Below, one piece after another: positions 24,901 to 37,042 of a DNA stretch of 64,000 nt. The position numbers were made by a program, and so were the translations under genes. The stretch spans positions 7,764,501 to 7,828,500 of the forward strand of contig OX359189.1 in the NCBI GenBank assembly GCA_947172415.1, written 5' to 3'. The stretch comes from Chondrosia reniformis (taxonomy: Eukaryota; Porifera; Demospongiae; Chondrillida; Chondrillidae). Below the pieces are notes generated by a model. It did not search any database and was not told the origin of the DNA. It worked only from the letters and a program-made list of their open reading frames with translations. Position 1 is the first letter of the stretch. The number at the start of each line of letters is the position of its first letter.

Positions 24901-25888
24901 CTAAGAATTTTACAATTAACCTGCATGTTTCATTAATTATGTATATATACGTATAAACACTGAAAGACAGATATACAGTATATAAGTATATATATATGTC
25001 TAATTATATATAAGTGACTGTATGCACATGTTTTATAGATGAATCACAGAATATTACCTTATTATGGATAACTGCTTTCGGAGCAGCAACTTCAGTGCTC
25101 ATCATCATACTGGTAGTTATATGTGTTCTAGCTGTTTATAGAAAGACCAAAAAGGAGACATCTTCTAAACTATATGGCCATGGTTTGTTTTCAATTCATT
25201 CATAAGTATATTGTGTTCTATTATTGGAAAAACGTTTTCTAAGTTTTAAAATCTCCTAAATTTCTCTTAATTTAACCAAGAACATCTCTTTGAATCTGTA
25301 TCTATTGAGACTACATGATCCCTGGGCATTGAAATGCTTTAGCAGTGTATATATGTGAATGATTGAAATCACTTCATTGTTGATTTAAGAGGTGATATAT
25401 ATTGATAGGAATATAGGGACATGTTTTTTGGAATCCCTACTTAGAGTACGTACTGTACACCACATACTCTCTAGATCTGATACTTTTGTACTTATTTCAT
25501 AAATATAGACATAGACCCTAAGGAAGAGGAGAGATACAGTGGTACACCTTCACCTTCTCCATCTGGTGTTAGTGGCACAGCTGCAAGTGTACCCTCTCCA
25601 TCACCAGTTGGAGAAGAGCTAAATATCGAGGCTAATCCCTCCTACATTCCTCTTGAGCTTGCTAGAAGTGTGAGGAACACTCAGCAGGGGTCCTTTCCAA
25701 CTAGACAAGTTAACACAGGTGTAGCAAGTGTACCCTCTCCATTACCAGTTGGAGATCAAGAAGAGCTAAATATTGAGACTAATCCCTCCTACATTCCTCT
25801 TGAGCTTGCTAGAAGTGTGAGGAACACTCAGCAGGGGTCCTTTCCAGCTAGAAAAGTTGATGCAGAATATCAGAATGTGAATCTGTGA
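21916..25888 (+). CDS. receptor E: Ig-FN3-Ig-FN3 transmembrane receptor with duplicated tyrosine-motif tail, C-type
   Basis: Seven exons: 21916-21964 signal peptide (MNVGLVLMILFLLTNS), 22812-23120 Ig1, 23841-24143 FN3-1, 24206-24532 Ig2, 24592-24888 FN3-2, 25039-25182 membrane helix, 25509-25888 tail. Introns are all phase 1; 602 residues are open. Ig1 has VCFGQQVRLLCIH, SWLRNG and YECILRRR. Ig2 has CYDRQVQLTCHHHD and VVWMKDGE. The helix (VLIIILVVICVLAVY) is followed by KTKKE, then a tail with two copies of a roughly 46-residue unit, each holding EELNIE and NPSYIPLELARS. The C-terminus is EYQNVNL. NPxY is a PTB-domain or endocytic motif and YxN a Grb2-type SH2 motif, so this copy looks able to signal. 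Its nearest relative is receptor I. Confidence 0.85.
22242..22702. repeat. long imperfect inverted repeat in receptor E intron 1
   Basis: The left arm, about 22242-22373 (CTCAAGAAAGGATGGCTAT, CAGACCAAATGGTT, CTAGTTAGTCTGTAA), is the complement of the right arm at about 22573-22702. The loop of about 200 bases contains a tRNA-like sequence. Arms of about 130 bases would fold into a long hairpin RNA. It is most likely a foldback transposon. Confidence 0.7.
22399..22472 (-). tRNA. tRNA-like sequence, probably a tRNA-derived SINE or pseudogene
   Basis: On the minus strand a 74-base segment starts GCTTCTTATAGCTCAAAAGG and ends CAGAAGTCC. It has an A-box-like TAGCTCAAAAGGCAGAGCA, a 5-base anticodon stem (TCAGT/GCTGA) around loop GTACAAA (anticodon ACA, formally Cys), and a TTCAAAT T-loop. 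The acceptor stem has mispairs and the T stem pairs poorly, so a working tRNA gene is unlikely. It sits in the loop of the long inverted repeat. Confidence 0.35.
23205..23726. mobile_element. 522-base foldback element in receptor E intron 2
   Basis: The terminal inverted repeats begin TAAGCAAAAAATCATCACTG at 23205 and appear as the complement ending at 23726. Internal pairs (CCAGCCAAGTGACCAAAGTC and GACTTTGGTCACTTGGCTGG) extend the symmetry. Same family as 4236-4465 and 10510-10625. No transposase is encoded. Confidence 0.75.
25582..25867 (+). repeat. in-frame tandem duplication in the receptor E tail
   Basis: Two units of about 141 and 145 bases, starting at about 25582 and 25723 (each GCAAGTGTACCCTCTCCATN), encode the duplicated NPSY module. 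The second unit has extra codons (GDQEEL instead of GEEL). The same duplication exists in receptor I, so it predates the copying of the two genes. Confidence 0.8.
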
Positions 25889-26280
25889 ATGAATCACGTA
25901 ATATACAATAATGCAGGTAACTTACATCTGCTCGAGTTGTATAGAACAGTAACAGTATGTAATTTATTTCAATCATACACACAAATTCTATAGATATTAC
26001 TACATATTAAATGTATCTATTTTGATAATTTTCTTGTTGTATGATAATTACTATAGAACTGTATAAATATATAACTTGCATGGGAAATTACATAATACAA
26101 ATTGATCAACCAAGGATGTATATACATGTATATGTAATATTATCGTAAATAATATGTATTAATTTGTACGTACATTTCAATTAATATAACATCAGATACC
26201 AGAAAAGAGATGAGCAAATGCATACAATCATGGTTTCAAAACTATAGAAAAAGATTTGCATTATTGGTGTACAACAACAG
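25889..26280. other. convergent region between receptor E and F1
   Basis: The 3' regions of both genes; no gene seen. It is nearly identical to 59510-59903 between I and F2. The segment from about 26153 onward is also copied at 62456, which marks the left edge of the F3 duplicate. Confidence 0.5.
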
Positions 26281-28775
26281 TTATATAATAGCTTCATCAC
26301 AGTCGTCAGCCGGTGGAGGGATCTCTTCAATAATAAACGTTGACTTTGAGTTGTAACCAGTGATAACATCAAAAGTAGAATTGGTTCCAGGACAGACGTC
26401 AACAAACAGGTCAACTTTGAGGTCACCCAGACCCCACTGTGATCCTTCAGAAGGACCATAGCATATACCACTGATGGCAGCCGGGCGTCTGATATCAAAT
26501 ATATCCAATAATCTGCTACCTCTCAGGTCTTGCATAATAGCTCCGTCTATTGGCTCTGGAGTCTGACATTCTGTTCCATTGATTGTCAAGTACCACCTCA
26601 TGCAGCAATCCTCACACTGCTCCAGGGCGATGTTACCGTACCAAGAAGCCTTGATGACAGACTCTGGTTTCTTCTTATTTAGTGTGCAGCTCATTAGTGA
26701 ACTTCCAGTTTGTTTTTGAAGATTATCAGGAATATTCATCTGACACTGTTTAACATTAGGCCAGAAGTTTCTTGCAGCAGCATTAACTGTCATAGGAATA
26801 ATGAAAGGTCGGTTATCGTATGAAAAAACAAAAAATTAAGTAGACTGTCGGTGTCACCTTGCATTTTAAATGGTTCATCCATTACAAAACTGCATGCATC
26901 CATTAAAAAGGTAAGTTCAACACTGTTAAAAGAACTAGTATTTAGTTCTAATGTTATATACATAGGTAAGTTTATTATGGGTATTAAATAGCTAGTACAG
27001 CCCACTCACAAGTATTAGGGATTTCCTCAATGGTCATGTGAGAAGTGGTGGCAAATCCAGTGTAAGCATTGTAGGAGTCGATAAATCCATCACACAATCC
27101 AACCTCAACATGCAGTTGATGTACACCATCAGCAATAGCACCAGAGCTAGTCTCCGAACATATGCCTGCAATGACTGAGGCCCGATGAATGTTGATGTTA
27201 GATCCATTTTTAGTGTATATGACACCTTCGATGGGACCGGGGGAGGTACACTCCTCTCCGTCAATAGTGATGAACCACCTCATGCAACAGTCTGAACATT
27301 CTGTGATCCTCATGTTGCTGTTAAACGTGATCTTCAGATTAGTGATAGCGCTTCTCTTTCTAATTTCACAGCCTGTGTCATTAATACGACCCAGATCAGT
27401 GCCATCATTGATGGCATCAAAGGCACAGTGGCTGTAATGAGGGTAGAAGACGTTAGGATCCGGATTGGTTGGAGTAAGGCCACCTGAGAATGTAACAATG
27501 AGAAAACAGCAATAACACAAGAGCCCAAAGCTATATAAAAGGAGTCTTATTAGCACATACAATTAAGAATAGAAACCTAATCTATCAAATTGCTGACTCT
27601 ATTTCCATTAGACTGAACTGTATGTTAAAGATGTTTTAAAAGTTTATTAATAAGCACCTTCTGATTTCCAAGGATATGTATAAGGAGATCATTTAAGGTA
27701 CCATATTGGTGTTCCATCCATGAATCCACTTAGCTAAGTGGCACAAAAATAGCATTTCTTCTGGCTTTGTAGTATACATACTGTATAACTACCTAAAGTA
27801 TATACGTATACAAACGTATGTCTCCACTTAATTAACTTACCAATTGGTATTTCCTCGACTATGAATCGTGAACTCTGATTAAAACCTGAGGCTCCATCAG
27901 CAATTGGTGAACCATCGCAGTTCCCAACCTCCAGTTTCAACAATACACTTTCTTTGCCAATTGGACCACCACCAGCTTCAAAACAAACACCATTTAACGT
28001 AGTGGGGAAGAAGAGATTGAAGGATCTGGCGGCAGAGATGGTAGTCCTGACATCTTCGTGAGCCGTGCATCTGGTCCCGTCAATAGTGATGTACCACTGC
28101 ATGGGTACAGCAAGTGCTGCATCTCTGTTTCCTGAAGTTACCCTCCCAAGTGAACCTCAAAGCAGTGTCGTCAGCCTTCTTGACAAAGGAGATATTTGCG
28201 ATGTGACCCAAGTTCCTTTCCCTGTTTCTGCTCAGGTTTGGATAGGCAAATTGGCAGTAGTACGGATTGTATACCTGTGGTGCTATGGGTGGCTTGGTAA
28301 CAGGGGTTGTGTCAATGTAGGCTACAGAGAAGGAAAAAAAGTGAAAAATGTTGTCATCTGTACAAGTGAATTTTTGATACAGCTTATCCACCCTTACAAC
28401 CTTATTATTCCAGTGCTAAACATTTTGCAAGAACAGATGTCCAAATGAGATCAATTTTGGTTGCATGGATATTAGTTTTAATGAGCAACCATCAATCACT
28501 GAAATTACATTGTCCTAAACCTGCTATAGACATGAGCATTTAAGTCAGGCTCTATGCAGCTCTGATTAAGTTTTATCCTTGCTACCACACTCTTCATGAA
28601 TGTAAATTTGTCAACTCACAAGGAACCACTTCTTCAATGATTATTCTCGATATAGTATTCCAGCCAGTGTAGGCGTCATATACAAAGCCATCAAATCCAG
28701 GGCAGTCCTGCAGCATCAGCTGTACCCTGTTTAACCCAGCCGTCAGCTCCCTCTCACCAGCCTGGCGGCATATAC
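26281..28775 (-). pseudogene. F1: tandem CTHRC1-like domain protein, frameshifted and 5' incomplete
   Basis: Exons: 28620-28775 (second half of a CTHRC1-like domain, ending SRIIIEEVVP), 27841-28321 (domain 2), 27010-27483 (domain 3), 26281-26786 (domain 4 and stop). Each domain carries the CTHRC1 pattern: cysteines around a RWFITIDG-like core (CSDCCMRWFITIDGEECTSP), NIHRASVIAGIC, and an ending like SHMTIEEIP. In vertebrates CTHRC1 is a secreted matrix-associated protein; here there is no collagen stretch. Domain 2 has a 4-base CATG insertion at about 28095-28098 compared with F2. It shifts the frame after STCCT, and the 481-base exon breaks the phase-1 rule. No first exon or signal peptide was found upstream. 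Confidence 0.7.
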
Positions 28776-29303
28776 CTGGACATAACAAACATATGACGTA
28801 TGTACAGGATACAGGTATGTAGAGCTTATAGTACCTGCACATACGACACATACAGGTACGTATGTAGAGCTTATACCTGGATATACAGTACCATGGATAT
28901 GGTAGTTAGAGCTTATACCTGGATATACAGTACCACAGACAATGGTAGTTAGAACTTATCTGATTATGAATACTTGGTAATTTGATAGCACCATTCAGTG
29001 TACAGTAAAGGTTGTTGTAGTTATATTCAAATTTGTGGTCAGTTGCATAATCAAAATTTCATTTATTGTTGACTACACAAAATAGAATTTGGGAATAAAA
29101 ATAATACATTTCCTAATAAAGTGACAATAATGGTAATAATGTAGCCCTTTCTATAGTAATAATGTAGGCCTTTCTATAGTAATAATGTAGGCCTTTCTAT
29201 AGTAATACGGTAGATCTAGTCCATTCAATACACATATAGAAAGTCAAAGTGTCATATTTCAGATTTAAATGTCAATTTCAGTTTTTTTTACATCTTTACA
29301 CAG
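28776..29303. other. divergent region between F1 and MYST copy 2, with minisatellites
   Basis: 28817-28949 contains two near copies of a unit of about 42 bases starting TAGAGCTTATACCTGGATAT, plus a partial third. The region would have to hold the missing 5' exons of F1, but I cannot recognise any. Confidence 0.5.
29133..29201. repeat. 23-base tandem repeat, three units
   Basis: Three consecutive copies of TAATAATGTAGGCCTTTCTA plus TAG with a single base difference, then a partial fourth. No spacers, so this is a simple tandem array. Confidence 0.9.
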
Positions 29304-32322
<3,019 letters not shown>

Positions 32323-33124
32323 AGTTGCTCTGTATGTTTATCATACATGTGAATCAATTAGTCACCTTTTACATTGCTTTACATATACACAAAGCTAATA
32401 GTATTCATTGATTGATTGCATTGCATCATTCATTAGGGAGTACATGTACCATAACCCATAGACTTCTGGACTCCGATGTCCACCAGAACATAAGTATAAC
32501 TAGCCCAGAGGTGCGGAGGGCAGTCAGCATGAGACCAAGGCTGAAATTTAAGTAACACTTCTGTGTTTGGGCGCACCATTCCCATACTTCAGCTTGATGT
32601 GCCCAAACACAGAAGTGTATGGTTTAGTTACTTATACTGTATATGCAACTTCTGTATGATTAGCCTTATCATATAATCAGTGTCTTGTTTCAATACTTTT
32701 TGCAGATGTATTAGTGAACACTGCCATTTCTACTTCTAACATCATTTTTGTAAATGTTTTTATTTATGTTATACAAAAATGATAAAAATAGAAAATCAGA
32801 ATTTTTAAAATAGTATTAGTATTTTAAATTTGTGATTCTTAGAGAGTATATGCCAGGCCCTACTCTTGATCATCATGTGCCCTTGATTGAGTGTTGTTGG
32901 AAATTGTACTTTGAGTCTGTATACAAACATGTATAAACAAATATATCCCATTGCTGGTACAACCCTAGCTGCCAGTACATACAGATGCAATACACACAGA
33001 CACATATATATAAATGCCAGGTGCAGGTTATATCTCGCTTATCTCCCTGTACACATAATTGCAGCACCAGGAGATAACTAATGCGTATTATTATACATTT
33101 GTGTCTACTCCATAATGGATTAGG
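32323..33124. repeat. convergent region with dispersed repeat and hairpin
   Basis: 32555-32572 and 32601-32618 form a perfect 18-base hairpin stem (ACACTTCTGTGTTTGGGC). The following 32643-32770 belongs to a dispersed family also found in inverse orientation at 46600-46730 and 51990-52150. 32905-33120 repeats at 46745-47040, showing that the G1 and G2 downstream regions are duplicates. No gene seen. Confidence 0.6.
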
Positions 33125-35864
33125 TTATATAGCTATGTATAGAAATGGCAGTATACAGGCACTGAAGATCAATACTAAAGAACACACCTCTACTGGAGTG
33201 TCTTCATTATCTTCATCTTTATCAGCAGGTAATTGTATCTGACGTGACTTTACCTTTAAGTTACTTTTCTTTTTTCTAGGCATAAGCTTCCAAACAATTA
33301 TCAAAACAAATCTTATGACAATCCCTATAACTACTATTACTACTGGTACTGTGATGACTACTGCCAAAATATCAGCTGTACATGAGATAGATTAAACCAC
33401 ATAATTATAGTGCAGCACAAGAACAATCACAATCATAACTTACCAATATTATCAGGTGCAGGTAATGTTTGAAAAAGTCCAATTTGTATTCCATTTGTTG
33501 TGTTCTCTTTACAATAAGCTCCAACTCCAATCTCATAAGATGTAGCAGGAGTAAGACCTTCAATAGTGTACAATGTTTCAGTTACTGTAGTGGTTGTACC
33601 CCTCAAACTGGATCCATCTCCACTCTGTTGCCATGTTACCTCATACATGAAGGTACAGTTTGTCAAAGAACAGTTGTTGTAATATTCCCAACTTAAAGAA
33701 ATACTTTTACTTTGACGGGCAGCATTTAGTTTAGCAGTTGAAAACAAATCTATAACAATTATCATTTATAATAAAAAGAAAAAATGTCATACAGTAAGTA
33801 TGATAATACAACACAATGTTAAACATATATTATACAGTAAATGCTCAAATGTTTGGTATAATATATGTGCATGTTAATTTGTTTGAAGAATAGACACAAA
33901 ATAGTGCCATAGGTGCACAGCTATACTGTTGAATGGCATGCATATAGCTGGCTATAGTATGATGGCTCAAATAATCCCCTAGCTTATAGCATTAATAAAA
34001 ATAGTCCATCTATTGTTTCAGCTTTTAAAAATCAAAATCTGTACTACACATTTACCAATGTAAAGAAGTCCAAACTTACATGACATTGTTCCTTCAATGA
34101 TCATTTTAATACTTTTCTCAATACTACCATCAGCATACACAATACCACAAGATATCTCAATCTTTCCATCTTCCAAATTGCTCCCTTCAGCTAATACATC
34201 AACGGTCTTTGTATGATTACTATATATCTAGACTACAAGTATCATTGTTCAAAAAAAGTATGGTAGGATCAGTCTCTCTATAAATTTGTCTATTTTTTCT
34301 CAGGTTGCCATAGTAACAAGAGACATCAACTGATTGGCCATAGCACACTGTCCCTTGTAAAATTGAAATGTCTATAGGTTCTATAGGATATGGACATATA
34401 TATAATTAATTTGCATCACATCAAAGTTAATATTAATGATCATATAATATGGGAACCTAATTCTATCATCACAATACATTATATAGCTTAAAACTTAAGA
34501 TACTATTTAGATGGCCATGGCAATTGAGGTATATTTACATTCATCCTATACCCAGGTTATATAATTGGAAGGAAAGACACATATATACCGTACATGCAGG
34601 ATATATGCATAGAAGTATTCATATGCTTCACATACCTAAAGTAGCAGTTTCAACAGCTACAGAATTACTATGAATATATATCAGGATCCTCTCTAGAAAA
34701 TGCAATGACTATTAAAGAATAGTTTGTAGATGGTTCCAATTCAGTTATAGTGTACTCTTGAGCTGTAGTATTGTGTAAATGATTGTAATTAAACTTCCAT
34801 TAATAAAAGTGAGTGTTATGCTGTAAGCAAACACTACATCTCTGTAGCAGCCTTGTACAATGTGAGTCAACTTCAATGACACTTCATAAATTCGGCTTTG
34901 GATGGTAACATTTGGTTCAGGAATTCCTGATATTAGAACAAAATAATCATATAATAACCACCAAGTCTGAATAAAGATCATATAACCAAGAAAACACTTT
35001 GCAAAATAACCCACAAGTATAAAACCACCTTATATATTCTCAGGATTAGGGTACAAAGCAAACATGAATTAGAGTTATTTTGCTAGGTTCATGTACTTCA
35101 CTAACCTAATATTTTTGTTTTTAAGTCATTACTAATCTCTTCCATGCCTGTATTCATGTGAACTAGAAAACAATTATATACATTCTCTTTATTAATAAAA
35201 GTTTCTCTTGTAGCTGTAATATTTAAAGCCGATGCTGTTGTGTTGATAGTGACACTTCTTTCCATTGCATGATGTATCAAATCAAATCCATTCTTCTTCC
35301 AGTATACTGCTTTTAAGTAATCACTGGTTTTGCTCATGTCTGGATGATTACAGATTAACTGATATTCATTTCCATAACAAATAGTTGATGGACCAGTCAG
35401 AGTAATGACTGACTCGACAGCTATGTACAGTAAAATCAGTAGATATCAGTTACGTAGTACAGATAATCTATGCTAATACTTTTCTCAATGCTGACCGCAA
35501 CTTGTTCGAATGAAACTGCTTGCGATTTTTTTAACTTGACTTTACCCGAATAAACGAATCGCTTTCCCCGACCGCTGTATGGATTATTAAACTGAGCCGC
35601 CATGCAAGGTTTCCTCGATTTCGTTCTTTATACAACTCTAAAATTAGTTTTAATTACCGTGTTTATCCGCCACTGCTTCAAACACGAATTTTCACCTCCT
35701 GAGGTTACGTGGCCGATTCCGAATATTGGGTTGGGAGGAGGATCCTTACATACTACGTTATAATGTTAGTAACTAATAAAAATTTGGAATGCTAACTCAC
35801 CCAATGTTTCCAAAATCAAGGAATCTGTACAAAACAGTAGAACTAGTAGAAGTGTATTACCCAT
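33125..35864 (-). pseudogene. receptor G1: A-type Ig/FN3 receptor with frameshifts
   Basis: Exons by comparison with G2: 35801-35864 signal peptide (MGNTLLLVLLFC), 35106-35420 Ig1, 34636-34926 FN3-1, 34080-34380 Ig2, 33444-33749 FN3-2, 33125-33375 membrane helix and tail. Ig1, FN3-2 and the last exon are open. FN3-1 has a 1-base deletion near 34795 and a 4-base ATAT gain near 34677, giving a stop at 34745. Ig2 has a 4-base TATA gain near 34225 and is 301 bases long, out of phase. The tail (KLMPRKKKSNLKVKSRQ, then an acidic stretch) is longer than that of G2. It is a recent pseudogene, or an error-containing assembly of an allele. Confidence 0.75.
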
Positions 35865-37042
35865 ATTGCGCAGAGAACTGAATATTCGGGAGGTTATGCG
35901 AATTAATACTATAATAACAAATGGGCTGTTTTGTCAAGCCGTCACTTGACGTCAAATGACATCATTATTAGCAAGAATGTTTACCTGTGGTCTGATATCG
36001 ATGTCAAAACTACATACCAAGATTTACATACCCCATATATCAATTGTATGTACCCTGGCCATGCCAGAGACATGAGGGGTGGGCTAAATTAAATCTACTG
36101 CACATGTCTAATCAAGATGTTGTGTCATGTATATAGAACAAAGATAGCATGTCCTTCAGTGTTATGTATTTATATATACGGATATTATAGGAGTTACAAA
36201 CTGATCATGAGAGCAATTACAACTGTAAATATATGGTAATTACTTAGTTTTTCTATATGAAATGTAGCTGTTATAACACATGTTAACGTTATCTTCTCTA
36301 TATTTACATGTATACGGTAGTTTGAAAAGAGTATGGGAGGTTGGTAGTTTAACATAAAATAACTCCAAATACTCCAATAACTGTCGCCGGTGCTGGCTCA
36401 GAAGGGGTGTGCAGTCGTTAACGGCCTTGCGAAAGTAGAAAACGCAGTCGTTTAAAGGCTAGAGAAACATCACTATACATCATCAGATTGCGCAATCATT
36501 ATTACTTGATTATTTTGCAACTTTAATTAAGCAATATTTCGCTAGACGTTTGTCATACACATGTACCATGATATATGTCGATTTCTGATGTACAGTGATC
36601 TGACCAATTGATAATTTTTATCAATATAACACATTGTTTCAATATAAATTTCCTTTGGGTTTCTATATAGTCTAATGGCATTTTATATGTAGACTTTAAT
36701 TGTCCTGTTTTCTACCAAACATAGGCCTAAATAAAAAATCCCTTAATTTAAAATGAGTTTTATACCCTAAACTTTATTATGATATGTATGCCTATTTTGT
36801 TTCTAGGTCCTTTCTTGGAGCAATAATATATGAATTATTTAATTATTTATACTAGATTAACTTAGTACATTGTAACTTGTACTGTATATAGGAGCAGTCT
36901 ATCATGGGAGCAATTACAACTGTAAATATATGGTTACTTAGTTTTTATATATAAAGTGTAGCTGTTATAACACATGTTAACATTAAATCTTCTCTATATT
37001 TTCCATGTAGTTTGAAAAGCGTAATGGTAGGTTGGTAGTTTA
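35865..37042. other. region between G1 and H with a duplicated receptor 3' end
   Basis: 36186-36382 repeats 36887-37072 in direct orientation, including the codons for VIGxFGVIL of the tail-less exon of H. The left copy is a relic of another receptor 3' end (EPAPATVIGVFGVILC then stop, minus strand) without a good acceptor. Nothing else recognised. Confidence 0.55.

Noticed and set aside
25634..25651. NPSYIPL as an ITIM
   Set aside because: A canonical ITIM needs I, V, L or S two residues before Tyr; here it is Pro. It is better described as an NPxY / YxxL-type motif.
27189..27437. 82-codon plus-strand open frame, repeated at 60825-61073 and 63503-63751
   Set aside because: Opposite the CTHRC1-like domain 3 exon in each copy. 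It recurs only because the real gene is duplicated.
29133..29201. Regular 23-base repeats that could suggest a CRISPR array
   Set aside because: The units are directly adjacent with no spacers, and the genome is clearly eukaryotic.
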